DNA of 64,000 nt from Homalodisca vitripennis (taxonomy: Eukaryota; Arthropoda; Insecta; Hemiptera; Cicadellidae). The notes below the pieces were generated by a model, which was given only the letters and a program-made list of their open reading frames with translations, was not told the DNA's origin and searched no databases. The stretch lies in the NCBI RefSeq assembly GCF_021130785.1, contig NC_060214.1, positions 110,191,001 through 110,255,000 on the forward strand, in the 5' to 3' direction. Below, piece by piece: positions 44,792-58,500 of the stretch (position 1 is its first letter; the number at the start of each line of letters is the position of its first letter). Both the position numbers and the translations under genes were made by a program.

Positions 44792-45808
44792 CTGAAATGC
44801 ATTCATTGAGTTAAAAAAAATTCAAATAAATATAGTAGTCCAATTTGTACTGGTTCAACTTATAACAGTTAAATTTTGTACATCAACTATTAAAAACTAT
44901 CTTCTTATGCAATCAGAGACTCTTGATAGGGAAACATTGCTTGAGATGTTAATGAAATATGTTACTTGTTGAAATATTACAATTTTTATTATTTTAATGG
45001 TTTTGATAAGTCAAACTCCATACATGTATACCAGAAAAGTAACACTTGGATGATGTTAACAATAGATGAACATTTTAAAAGTTTATTATTGAATACTAAA
45101 ATCACAAGGATTACAAATTATCTTTGAACAAAATAGTACTTTTCATCACTAGGAGCAAAAATGGTTTTTTTTGTGCAATCTCGTTTTAAGAACGAGGCAA
45201 AGCCGAAGTCGGAAATACGATTAAGTGCCCAAAGACATTTTTCGCCTGTGTGGTAGATTTTTATCATTCAGTAAAAAAATTTAAACTTACCTGTTTTATT
45301 TAATTTTTATTACAAATAACCCAACATAATGTGATACTGTTAAGTTTACATATAAAAAAGTGGTTTTGTTTACATTTAATTCTACTAAAACAATAACAAA
45401 GTTTGAGGTTAGCATACTAAAAAAACTTGAATTGTGCACCAACTGATTTTTAGGTCTCTGTTATATAAAAACATAATTGTATTATGGGCATAATTTATTA
45501 GATTTCTCTAAAGCTCGTTAATCTTGGAGAATGTCATTGTTCTTGTTTCATTGAGCCCCTCACCACATGATCTGTGCTTACATTAAACATTCCATTGACA
45601 CCTGAATGACCATTTCCAAGAGAAAGTATTCTTTAGTCACTGACAAAAAAATTGTAGTTTTTACCCTATGTTATATACAGTTTTATGGCTACATTTAAGG
45701 AAATGCCACGTGGCCAAAAGGCATAAAACTTTGAGTTAGGGATAGCACAAGAAAACAAAATTCGCCAACTACCTTAAAATAAAAAAAGTGTAGATATTTT
45801 ACCCTTAC

Positions 45809-45942
45809 CTGCCACATTGTTTTCTGTGGTCTGAGTGAAGTTGGAATTCACAAATCTTTCAGGGATGGCGTTTGTAGATGAGGTGTATGTGAACCAAGGC
45901 CTCAGAGGTTCTTCTTGGACATTGTTTGATGATTTGAATTCT
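45809..45942 (-). CDS. Exon of unidentified minus-strand gene (first of two linked exons)
   Basis: The acceptor TTCTTATAG lies before 45942 (or two bases further in, before 45940); the donor GTAAGG starts at 45808; phase 1 out. It encodes EFKSSNNVQEEPLRPWFTYT, SSTNAIPERFVNSNFTQTTE and NNVA, open throughout with good codon variety and no internal ATG in frame. Upstream exons must lie at higher coordinates, perhaps within introns of the chitinase-like gene. No family assignment. Confidence 0.5.
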
Positions 45943-46021
45943 CTATAAGAAAAATGCTTTCATTGTATATTTAGGCACAAATAGTAATTTTCTCATAAAC
46001 ATAAACAATGTTGGTTTGAAT

Positions 46022-46438
46022 TTTGAGTTTAACTCCAGTTCACCTTTCTTTTATTGCAGTGTCTGGTATCTAACGCTGTCTCAGACTTGACTCTTGTAAT
46101 CTGGAGTCATGTTTGTCTGAAGAGATCCAAAGAATCAATGACAAAGAAGCTCCAAACGAAACATTTACATCGTTTCGACATTAGAGACACCTATAAAGAG
46201 GTGACTTGCACTAAATTGTGCACCTGATGAAACAATGAGGCTAGCATTTCACCTATTTATAGATGTCTCTGATGTTGAAACAATGTAAATGTTTTGTTTT
46301 GAGCTTCTTCGTCATCGACTTTCTTTGGATCTCTTCAAATGAACGTGACTCCAGATTTCCAGTAGTCACGTCTGAGACAGCATCAGATACCAAGACACTG
46401 CAATAAAAGGAAGGTCAACTGGAGCTAAACTCAAAATT
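46022..46438. repeat. Palindromic repeat, family B copy 1
   Basis: Arms of about 190 bp in inverted orientation, ends TTTTGAGTTTAACTCCAGTT and GGAGCTAAACTCAAAA. The arms contain GACACTGCAATAAAAG-type and GTTTCGACATTAGAGACACC-type segments. Related copies lie at 46738-47078 and, partly, 52640-52905. Non-coding. Confidence 0.72.
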
Positions 46439-46737
46439 ACTTTGAATCACCCCTTCCTACCATAGGTACGTTAAATGTAGGTTTACTCTGCTCCAAGCAA
46501 CTTCTATCATTGGAGCTAGAAATAAATGAGTTCAACTTCATGTAATTATTATGAAATAATTTATAGTTCATCAGATTTGTTTCATTCCGTTACTTTCGTT
46601 TGCTAGGAACAAATATTCAAAGTTTAAATCAAGGTTAAATAGGGTAATTTCAAAGCAGGTGTAATTGTATAAAAGAGTAAATGAACCATTTATTATTTTA
46701 CACATAAACTAGCTATGGTGGAAGGGTTGATTCATTG

Positions 46738-47078
46738 GTGAATGTTGAGTTTATCTCCATTTCTCCTTCTGCTTAGTGCCGTGTCACAAATCTGACACTG
46801 TAACAGATTTCGTTCCTGGATTTCATTCAGTCTATGTCCGTCTGAAGGGATACAAAGAATTCGGCGACAATGAAGACATTCAAAATGAACTCTGCAGCGT
46901 TTCGTCATCAGAGACAGCTAACCACAAAAGATGTCTGTCTGGTTTACTCAGCAACCATCCAATGTAATATAGATGCATAGGTGATCTTATTGTCTCATCT
47001 GGTGAACAATTGTGACTGCGTCAGATTTCAAACACTGCACTAAGCAGAAGGTGAAATTGAGCTAAACTCAACATTCAC
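46738..47078. repeat. Palindromic repeat, family B copy 2
   Basis: Outer arms GTGAATGTTGAGTTTATCTC and its complement with small changes, then TTCTGCTTAGTGC / GCACTAAGCAGAA. It includes the family's TTTCGTCATCAGAGACAGCT region near 46899. More diverged than copy 1. Short open frames inside have no family resemblance. Confidence 0.68.
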
Positions 47079-47387
47079 TGATTTTTTTTGTTTTACATTG
47101 CCAACAATACACAGGGTATTAAAAAATTCCAGCATGAGCTTGATAATTCCCTAACGAGTACAGATAAAGCAATAAAACTTGGCACATCATCACTGCACCT
47201 ATAAATCTACTTTTTGAAGTAACTACTACTTTTTTGTCATGTCAGGGGGATGGCCCGCAAGGAGTCAGAAGGAAATCTTGAGAGCATAGGTCAAGTAGTA
47301 AACCAAATTAAAGGTCTTTATTAGTACATTACACGAATGTTTGAAAGTACATTAGTTTTTCAAATTCTATTGCATGTTTGGTTTTAG

Positions 47388-47488
47388 TAACATGTTCCGC
47401 CAGGGATTTTTCGGTATCCTAAAATTGCCAGAATATGGAAAAATCGGCCACAGCAGAAGACAATTTTGGAAATGGCATACAGTTCAAG
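47388..47488 (+). CDS. Possible plus-strand exon with start codon, unidentified
   Basis: TTTGGTTTTAG acceptor, then TAAC-ATG at 47392 and an open 32 codons beginning MFRQGFFGILKLPEYGKIGH and ending RQFWKWHTVQ, followed by a strong donor CAAG|GTAAGC at 47489. Sharp splice consensus at both ends and a protein-like sequence suggest a real first coding exon on the opposite strand from the chitinase-like gene. I do not recognise the protein and found no continuation. Confidence 0.35.
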
Positions 47489-47897
47489 GTAAGCAATTAC
47501 AATTTTACATGCTTGTTAGAAATCAAATCTAACTACAAGGTAAAGTTATTTGATGGGGCTTACGTATAATGTTCCTTGTTTATATGAAATAAAATACAAA
47601 AATTTGTTAAATCTTTATTTTTTTTAAATTAAAATACCTTGTGTAAAATTGTTTTAGAAAAAAACTATTTGATAAACTAAAATTAAATCTTTTTAAAACA
47701 TCAACATTATAGACAAAAGTTTAGCTAATAAATTAACCATTTGTTCAATACTTTAGGAGTTACATAACTTGTAATAGGTACTTTATTTTATAAAAATTTA
47801 GGATAAAGTATCAATATGTCTTAAAATACACTATTATTCTTAAAAACCCTCATTAAATTGCTCCTATTTCCTACACAATTCATCTTTTATTTTATTC

Positions 47898-48041
47898 TTA
47901 CTGTACAACTGATGCCAGTAATGCTTCCTTCCCCGACTCAATAAGTGGAAACTTCTTCCCGTGACAGTCTCCTCTGAAATCATCATAATCAATCGTCCAG
48001 AACATGAGACCTCCTAAGTCTTCTTGAGCTGCATACTTTGC
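47898..48041 (-). CDS. Chitinase-like exon 8, C-terminus
   Basis: The acceptor TATGTGCAG lies before 48041. It encodes AKYAAQEDLGGLMFWTIDYD, DFRGDCHGKKFPLIESGKEA and LLASVVQ, then TAA at 47900-47898. GGxMxWxIDxDDFxG is the last GH18 strand. The stop is followed within two bases by AATAAA (47896-47891, minus strand), giving an unusually short 3' UTR unless later signals are used. Confidence 0.92.
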   Translation of the reverse strand, partial: AKYAAQEDLGGLMFWTIDYDDFRGDCHGKKFPLIESGKEALLASVVQ

Positions 48042-51000
48042 CTGCACATAACAAAATATTTCTAAATAGGTAAATAAATTATACAATATATTTTAAGGCA
48101 TTGTGTAAAATTATACCACACAGATTTATTTTGAAATTTTCTAAAGTTAAAAAACTGCCATTTTTATTATTTCGAAGGAATTTGATCTAATAATGGAATC
48201 CTCTTTCAAATGAAAATGAGAACTGAACTTATAATATGATAGACCATTTGCTACTTCTCATTGATTCTTAGAAAGTTACATGACAGTTATTTATCCTTGT
48301 GACAAAGCAGGCTTTGGGTAGACACAGAGAGTATTATATTTACAACCACACTGAAGTTGCAGGTATTGCACAGTTAGCTGACAATAAGTAAAATCTACTC
48401 TACATGTCAGAATCACTAAAATAAAACTCAGACACAAGCACTTTATTTCCCTTTAATTCTTTTTTTTTCCTTTCTTTTCGTTCTCACTGTATAGATTGTT
48501 TGTTGCATGGCGAGTAAGTGTATAAGATTACTTAAATACTAATAAAATGTCATTACTCAACATTTCTTTTTACTTACAGGCATTACTTAGGGTTGCAGAA
48601 GATAATTCAGGTGCACGCCTTAATTACAAGTGTATTGATAAATTGACTGTGATTGTATTACTACTTTTCAATAAGCTTTGATAAATGTTTTCTTGACCTT
48701 AAAAGATGCTCATCTAAAACAATGAGCTATCAAATTTAAAAAGTTAATAAATTGTACGAAGTAAGGATTAAGAAAGAAACATTTTGGATAGCCAGAAAGT
48801 TCTGGATAGTGTAGGTTTGGATGTCATTTAGAGCCATGGAAATAGCTTTTATAAGCTTGAATGACTAGCTGTTTCCTGCAGCATTGCATGCTATTTGTAA
48901 AATTTGCCCATGTATGAGCACTTCTGGTTCAAATTAATTACATTTCTAATGCAGATGTAGAGTTTACCTTATTGCCACTATCAAGAAAATCTGTCAAAAG
49001 TGTATGTTTATAGCCATTGTACACGTACATATACTTTATTATAAAGTGGTCTAACACTCAAGCTTGGTCTAACGTCCGAGCCAAATATGCCAATTCAGAA
49101 TCTTTGTATAAGTGACCCAAATAAAAGGAAAATTCATCACCAGTGTGACAAAGAATAGCACGGTAAGAGAGAACTTCACCATAAATGGGAAAAGAAGTTA
49201 CAAAGTAAGCAGCTTTCAGTTCCAGCTACAAAAAAAATTACCATCAACGGGATTTGGGGTCACAAAATAAGCAGCTTTCAGATCTAGTAGAAATAGAAAT
49301 TGATGTATGTAGAATGTATTCGTGAAAGTCTAAGAGTGCATGAAACAAGTGAACATAGAGAAGAGAGTGTATGTTACAATATGAGAATTTCCTGCAACTT
49401 AAAAAAGTGTGGTCCAGCTATATGTATGCCTCTTGTTGTTGAGTATGGTTTAAAACATATATAAAGTTGTATAAGAAAGCAAATGTACGATTTTCTAATT
49501 ACCATTTTGAACAAACACTTGTAAGGTAGTTTATGAAACAATTGCGGAATACTGAAGAAAACCAGATTCCTAGTTTGTCAATGGCCATAGAGGGTTTGTT
49601 ATACTCTGAGATACATATTTTTTCAGACTGAAAGACTTATCTTACAAAGACTGCATCATGTACCAGAATGTACAAAGGCTCAAAGAAACATCCCACTGGT
49701 TGGGTGTAAACGCAGAGACACACAAACCAGCAGTTTTAATTTGTAGTGAGATGTGGACCAAAGAGTAGATAACATAAAAATTCTATTGTACAGAATTGAG
49801 CATAGGGCAGATGACTTAGAGGCTAAAAGGAGGCATCCTCATAGGCTGACAGTATATAAACAGCAGAGCATGATATTCCATGTTGTGTTCAGTTTCAGTG
49901 AATGGTATGGTAAGAGGGTGGTTGCTGTTACTTCATGACAGGCCTATTCAGGGACATAGCAGTGTGTGCCGGATATACCTTCCAACCCTTCTTCTTCTTC
50001 CTCTTCTATGGGGCGGCCTATTGCCATGCACTTAAGCCTCAAGGGCCTTTTGCGCACCCCAGAAGCACACCATGAGGCCTACCAGTCTACGGTTTCAGCA
50101 GTTCTATAAACCGCTGAAAACAATCGATCAGGTCTTCCTGGGGAAATTCGCCACCCTTGTCCAAACTACCAAATATGGTGTACAGCTCCCTTGCTATTGC
50201 AATACAATCAAAGAGCAGGTGTTCAGCAGTTTCCTCCTGCTTGTCACACATTCTACAGAGCGGATCCTCCCGAAGGATGCCGACTTTGTGAAGATGCTTC
50301 CTCAGGTGACCATGTCCCTTAATCAGACCTATAACCCGAGAAGTCATCAATCTACTTAGTGAGAGAAGGTCAGATGCCACCCTGAACCAGAAACTAAAAC
50401 AGATGATAGTTGCAACCCTCAATGTGGTGTGCAAAGTCATTGCAGTTGAAGACTTTGATATGAATAAAGACCATTCCTTCTTCTGAATGCTTCACTCCAA
50501 AAACCTGATCTCATGCCTGCCAACAGGTACCTTCACTACACGTGGGAACAGACTTATTGACATTGTCTTTTCCAAACAACTTTGAAATATTGAAGTATCA
50601 TAGAACCATAAACATATTTTTTTACACACAATGTACCGGAAATTCCTGAACAAAGAAGTGATGCTTGTAAACGTTGTGGAGACCATTGAGGGGGGAGGTT
50701 GTTGAGGTATCAGGTAGAGTAGGAAAATTAAAGGGACAAGACCTACTCATGGCTAAATCGCTGACCACATTCTTAATAGAAAGCTTAAATCCAACAGCAT
50801 ATCTTCAAGGCGTAAAAGAAGAGATACCACAATTCCTTCAATCTGAACAAACTGAAATGGCAACTGCTTCTAATACATTGTATCTCAGCTTCTGTGTTGG
50901 AGAATGCCTGATGCTGTAAAATGTGGCATTCAACACAAAAAAACACATGTCAGTACATTCCAAAACAACCTAAATTGCAACAGACCGAATTCCATTCAAG

Positions 51001-54000
51001 TTGTAAAGTTCCCAAAACTTGTAATTGAAAGGACAGTTTTTACTTGGAAGCACTCATAAAATTCCAAGATAATTTGTATTTATCTTAACACATATTTAAA
51101 TGTTACATATAATACACTAACAAACAGGTATGTTTTGTTATAAAAATTAATAATACCTACTTTTAACTTGACTGAATTGATATCTTCAAAACCAACAAAA
51201 TAATTGTTATGGCGAGCAGTAACTCCGAACGGTGAAGAGGGATTTTCAATTTGCAAATTTCCAGATTTCAAGAGTCTGCAAATCTGAAACACGAAAGAAA
51301 TTATCATGTTTTATGGAACAGAAGAATAAGACTTTTCTTGTCAATAACCAAGAAAATTAAGGTCTAGAAACAGTAGTCCATAAAAAAACTTCACTCCTGA
51401 AATTACGTACGCTAACCTCAGCTGGGATAAACATATTGACCAAATAATATGTAAAATTATTCTGCACTGTATGATCGAAGACACGTCATATTTTTGTAAC
51501 ATACCTATTCTGAAAACTGTTTTTTATGCTCATGGTTAATGAAGGAAATAGGATTTTTCTTACACAATCCTTCCATTGTCAAAAACAAACTTCAAACTCA
51601 TGTTTAATCTCGCATCTCTTATGGTGATTGTGTCTATGGCGCTACTTTTCTCAAAATCCTAATAGGATTCTCAATTTGCAAAAAGAGCAATAAGAATAAT
51701 ATTATATTTAAAACAGGATAACTCTGTAAAACATCATTTTTCAAACCTCAAAATTTTAACAAATTATACTATTTATTTTAGAAAGTTTTATGTATGTTAA
51801 ACAATGAAACAATTGTTTCAAATTATATGATAAGCCACGCCCATACAATACAGTACTGTTTTGACACAAACTGGAAATTTTTAAGAAAAATATTCAGGAG
51901 TAAATTTTTTTAACACATTCCTAAAAGCATTACTGACATACAAAATAGAAACAGATTTAGGAAGATTTTCAAGGACTATATTGTTGGTAAGGCTTTGTAT
52001 TCCTTAGAGGAAACTTTGCTATCACTAATATTTTAGTATTTTATCTTAATACTCTTTATACAGTATTAAAATTTTAATAGTTAATTATCCATTTCAATCA
52101 ATTGACACCATTCAATGTACAGAATGTGCAAACATGAATAAAGATTGTTGTTAATCATCTATTGTCTACATTCATGTACTAACCTCAAAATAAGGGAGGG
52201 ATCCCTCTGCCTTGGAAAGATGTTCCTCCAAGCCAAACCCATCCTCGAGGTGGAGGTCACTAATGTGTTCTTCCGATCCATAAATGACCAGGGACCGTCC
52301 GTAGGTTGGCACACCTAGAATTAGTTTTTCCCTATCCACTCCCTGACCAAGGTAATATTTGACTGTAAAATCCTGCAGAAAAATATTACATACAAATTAA
52401 TAATAATTATCAATGTTTGCTTTTCAACTTACACTAACAAGTATGGATGCTAATCCTGCACTAGTCATGTTTTGTTTGAAAAGTTTATTTTTGCACATAA
52501 ATGTGAAAATCTGTAATTACAAAACGTCTTAAAACAATTAAAGATATAGATCAATACTTAAATATAAAAACAATGATCTCATTTCATTACTTAAAGTAAA
52601 TTGTATTTTATTTGTACAGAATTAAAAAAAGTAATGTGCTTCCTGGAATCTGAAATCATGTTCATGTTGAGGTCCAACAAAAGTCGGCAACAATGAACTC
52701 CTTACATCGTTTCAACATCAGGGACATCTAGACTGCCAAATATAGTGTACTCGTAATCTAGTTGAAGAGATATTCTCATTGTCTCATCATGACTCCAGAC
52801 TCCATGATTCAAGTCTGTGACAGCGTCAGATTCCAGACACTGCACTACGAGAAAGGTGATCTGGAGCTAAACGTAGAATTTAAATTGAATCAACCATTCC
52901 CACCATAGCTATGTTATATGTAGACCTATTGATCAACTATTTTACCCCAATATCTCAACATTTACAATTAGTGATGTGCTCCTGGACATCATGGGGTTGC
53001 CCAGATGTAAGTGACGGATTGGTTTATTTCTGTACCCAGTGTAGGTTCCACTGGAAGATGTATAAACTTACCAGAAGTGCCTACCCTTCTTGGGATTGTG
53101 AGAGTGGTTAGAACACCTATATTCTCTTAAATGTTCATCTTTACCCAACTTAAGCCTCACTGTATATGAAAAGATTACAGAAAATTGAAACATGTCATGG
53201 ATTGCAAAGGTATTATTTGAGGCGCAGAAAAAAGTACAAAATTCTCACTGGAACAATTTTCCAGATTGCTGTGCGTTGGACAGACCTAGTACTATCACTG
53301 ATGAGACAGTGCAAACAGTGAAATCTGCCATCCTAGTTACAAATCGCAGTGAGATTTCTACGTTTGAATCATCTTTCATTTGATAGGTGTGATATTAGAA
53401 TCATAGCAGGAGTTAGTGGTACTTGAATCAGTTTTAGATCATTATATCCGAAAAGTACAGTTTTACGGGCAAAAAGTAGTAAATAATCTTCTGAATACCT
53501 TAAGCACTTCAACATAAGAATACTAGTAAAACAGGTTTACCATAATTAATTACTGTGAATGATCAAAAATTAGTTTTTATATCCAATATGATCAGATTTA
53601 AATGTCTTTAATCATACAGTTTTCTAATCTTTTAATGTTAATCTTATTGTTTAATCTATGCTAATCTTATTATTAGGAGGATTACAAAGTAGTTTTTTTA
53701 AACAGTAGATTTATGATTGATATTTAACTATAAAATCAATAAGTTTGATTTATTTTTTTGATATAAATCTTCGGTATTATTACATATTATTTTTATTACA
53801 ATACCAAATATGTAATAGTTTCAGGCTAACCATACTTGAAATCATAAACCGATCAATACAAACTAAACTAAATAGTAACATGAGTAATTTCCACCACCAT
53901 TTTGAAGACTACAGGCAGATTGACTTACAATATTGCTTTGGGACTTGTCGTTAAGACCAGAAGAGTAGAGTGGGGCAAATTGACTCGTCTCCGTCTCTAC

Positions 54001-55463
54001 AGGAATCCGGTAGTTGAAGGCGAAAACATTCATGAAATCCAGATACCTGTAGTAAAACTATAATTAAGAATAGGTTCAATGTACTGTGAAGGAAACGGGA
54101 TTTTTCCGGACATTTGCTATGTTTCGAGATCTGCAACCTGAAGAAGAGATCAGATTGCAGATCTCGAAACGCAGCAAATGTTTGGAAAAAATCCTGTTTC
54201 CTTCACAATCCTCCCATCGTTAAAAACAAAACCTCAAACAAAGAATTCAAGTACTGTTGATAATCGCATCTAAATAAATAATTATTAGGGAAGTAATCAA
54301 AACTGTGATTCGATTCAGGCTCTGTCTCGACGTTTTAATAAAGCCTTCGTTCATCCCTCCTCTTAACCCCTCTCCTTAACACCATTAGCCAAAACAGCTA
54401 ATTGTCTAATTAAGACAGGTACATCTAAGTTGACAAACAATGGGGCTCTTATTTCTCTTAGAGGTCATAGTCAGTAGTGTAACTAGGAATTGCCTTAGTG
54501 AGGAGGGGGTTGAGTGAATCTGATTGATGACCACACACCACACTGAGCGGTATGGAATAAAACTGAGTAAATCTAAATTTGTATTACTTTCTCCTAAGGT
54601 TCATTGACAGTCTTTGGCTTTCAACCCTGATAATTCAAACTTAAGTTTGTATTAGTTAGGTAGGCTTAGTTCAAAGTAAAACATTTAACTGCTGCTTTTC
54701 AAACAAGTTGGATTGATGTTATACAAATATGCCCCCCTCGTACCCCCCTCCCTCCTCATAGTTACAAGTTACACCACACTATTATCTGCTGATACACCAT
54801 AGCAGTGCATAACTCTGAAAGAAGCAAAGAAATCAGCCACAGTCTTCACGAAATGATGGACTGAAAGAAAACCGTTTCATTTGAAAATTATGAACAACTA
54901 CATGAAAATCTAGTATTAGCAATGCGCTCATTTCAAATAACTACTAAATCGTGAGTGTTTCTTAATTCAGTGAATGAGTGTGCTTGGGAGCTCAAACTTT
55001 GTTTTGGTTTGACCTTGTATTTAATTGGTTTCATATAATTTAGTTAGAAAATAAATTAAATAAAACTTACTTGCTCAGACTGTGAATGTCGAATCTCTCG
55101 TCCAATACTTTGGGGTCGTGAGGAACATCTATTGATATCAGAAGGCTGTTCTTGCCAGTTGCTCTACTTTCTTGCTCAAACTCTTCACGGAGTGCCTGGA
55201 ACAATAGTTTTTAATTTGGACAAGAGTCTAATAAACAGCATGTATCAGAACTTGTACAATAACCAACCAGAATGTATTAAAAATGTCAAAAGGAAACTTT
55301 TATGTCTTGTAAATATTTTTCTTAAAACGCACCCTTTGAAGTAACAGCTTTAAAATTTTAAAAAAATTGTACTTTTCTGAAGGAGCAACTATGCTATTGG
55401 GAGAAATAGTACCTTTCGAGTAGAAGATACACTAATCAAACAAATGGCACACACACGCACACG

Positions 55464-55504
<41 letters not shown>

Positions 55505-58500
55505 CATTGTAGGTGTGCAATCTGTAATATTGCAAAAATAATATCTTAGAAATCCATGAATTTTAAAGGATATTCTTATAGAGACTTCCCCCTAAAAAAA
55601 GACATGTTATAACACTAACTAAATGTATTCTTGAAAATCATAAAATTGGCTATGCTTTCAGATCTGTGCAAAAAATAAATAAATTACATTTCAATTTTTT
55701 TTAAGAGGTTCCACTTTTATGAAAATTGAGTTTTAAGTTTGGAGCTTTACTGGTAACTTCCTTAGTCAGGAAATGCCGTAACTGCCAATAGATGGGAAGA
55801 TAAAGAATGATTATACAGAGTCTCATACTGACTTGGCATTGAGATCCAAAAGCTAAAATATATAAAATTGCATTTCGTACGTTCCGTCATACCTCGGTTA
55901 ATTACGTTCATGTCCATGCCGTGATATGATAGCATTTTTTTGACGTCTCTATCACTATTTATTACATTTTAAGTTTCATATTGTTTTTTTATGTATTAAC
56001 TGTGTTCTGTGTTATTTGTTTTGTGATGTTTTATAACGATTATTTTATTTCAGCTATGATGACGATGCAGTCGCATCAAAACATGTTATTTATTGAGCTG
56101 TACAATGGTATTTCAGTAATCTAGTCTTTGTGGCATTACTGTAGGGGGAGAGGGGTGAATCCCCACAAGGATACAAGATAAAAATATATGTATATAATGG
56201 CTATTTTACTAGTTTAGAATGCAGCAGTTAATTAGTTTTATTTTGAATTAGGACTATCTAATTGATATTTATTCTGATTTATTTCATATAACCCAATCTG
56301 ATGTGTTCTTCAATTTGATTTATCCTTCCCTCCCTTCACCTAAAGCCAAGTCCTAGCTACACCACTGTTAGTCCTACACAATTAACTAAGCAATTTATTT
56401 GTATTTGTAATCATATTCATCCTCCTAGAAGGGTTCACTTCTGGCTGGTTTATACCTTCTAGTTGAACCTATACCGGGTACAGCAAAAACCAATTTGTAA
56501 TTGAATTTAGGCAACCTTATGGATGTCCAGGAGCGGCACATCACTAACCACAAATGCCAAGATATTGGGGTGCAAGGGTAGATCGATAGGTCTCATCTAC
56601 TGCAGCTGATGACTGTTGAAGTTGGTGGAGCTCCCTAAGTGTTAAGGGCTGTTGCTAGCCTAGACATAAGGGCATACCGCACCCTGCCTGCTTGCTTTTG
56701 ACTGGAGAGGCTGATACAGAGCTGGCTTCCCCTTCTTCGGAGGACACATGATGGAGATTAATGCCTAAAATCCTTCCTTTTGGATCTGGAGAGGTGGCCC
56801 CTAACCCCAACCTTAGCCATCCAGAATATTCTGTCACTCCAGAAGCAGCGCAATGGTCCTTTTAGGACTAAGTGCAATTTCTAAGCTTCTTGTCCTATGA
56901 GAACAAATCATTATTCATTGTGTAGCTGGGACGACTATTATTTCTGTCTATATGTATTTCTTTCTGTTCAGTTATGTTTTTTTCTACAACACGAACAGCA
57001 TACCTGTAACAGCAGAATGTAATTCACTCTGTCGTCAGCGCTGCCAAGAGGGAAGCCTGGGCGGTGCCAGCTCAGGTTAATCCCACCGAGCTTGTTGGTT
57101 CGGAGAAACTGCACAGAATTTCTGGCAAACGTCCTCCTCCGTTCCTCATCTGCAGCTATGGCTGACAACTTGTGAGACAGACCTTTCCCTACAGCCACCA
57201 TCTTCACAGGATTCTTCTTGTAATACTGTTCAGAGCTGGATTGTGGATATCCTGCAACAGGAAACAATACTACTTAAAGGTCTTTAACATTTTGAATCTC
57301 CATCATAAGCAGAGTACTTACTGTGATCTGATATCCGTCATATTGATCTGATATTAGAATACTAGATGTTGTCCTAGTTTACAAAAGAATTTTTTTCAAC
57401 ATTCTGATATTTGGTACATACATAGAACAATATTGCTAATAAGTAGGTTTGAGATGTCGGCATTCTGTTATGATGGAAAAGCTTTAAAACTATATACAGG
57501 GTGTAAATGAAAATACACCAACAAACTTAAGGAGGTTGTTCCTGGGATCAAAACAAACCAAAAAGTCCTATAAAATATATAGGACTATTTATAGGACATA
57601 CATTTAATGTATGTCCTAAAATGTTCTCTGTCTGTCCGCCTGTTTGTGTTTTTTAGGACATATATTTATAGGAACTTTTTGGTTTGTTTTGATCCCAGGA
57701 ACAACCTCCTGAAGTTTTTCAGTGTATTTCAGTTACGCCCTGTATAAGTCTAGTATATCTGAGGATCTGAGGTATTTTTGGGTATTAACAATCATACAAC
57801 ATTTAACATTAACAATGTTAACATTATTTGTAATAAATTTATCATAGTGTAATTTAGATTGGATATTTTAGAGACACTTTCTTTCATTCCTACGTCTAAC
57901 ATATTCTGTTGCTGTGATGTTATAGTACAAGGCATATCGTTGCAAACCTGCCTTTTTGGCTTTATTGTTTAGCAACGTAAAGATATGTCAATTAATAATT
58001 TTAATACTGGCGTGTTGCTAGAAACTAATCTTCTATACTCATGTGAAGATTAAACAGTATACTTCAGGCCTAAGTGTATTAAAGAATAGTTAATTTGTCC
58101 CATCCAGGCTTGTAATTTTATACCTTGTTATACTGGTTATCTAAAAAGTCTCCCCCCCCATTAAGTTTGTTATGAATAGTGATGGAATGATTTACTTGGG
58201 GGGATGTTTATATGACCAATTGAGGAGATTTTCGACGTAAGAACATTTTTTACTCTCCCTCTCTAAATGGGGTATTTTGGGGGTAAGTCAAAATTCTTAA
58301 ATAGGATCCCCTAGCATGTGACACCTCATATTAAAGGTATTATAAAAGAAGAAGAGTGGTGCAAACTAGAGGTCTCTAATGTTACTCTGTCAAATTTGGT
58401 GGCTAATTAAAATTTGAATTTTTTATAAAACCCCCACAGTTTAAATTACATTAAAAGTAATTGTAAGGCAGATAAAATATTCACTCACTAGTTATTTTGA

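Noticed and set aside
45809..47898. Joining the chitinase-like last exon to the exons at 45.9 and 44.7 kb
   Set aside because: The required donor phase (2) is not available before the TAA stop, and AATAAA directly follows the stop.
53192..53383. mariner N-terminal fragment (DRPSTITDETVQTVK)
   Set aside because: Resemblance is limited to about fifteen residues and no terminal repeats or TA flanks are visible; mentioned only within the intron entry.
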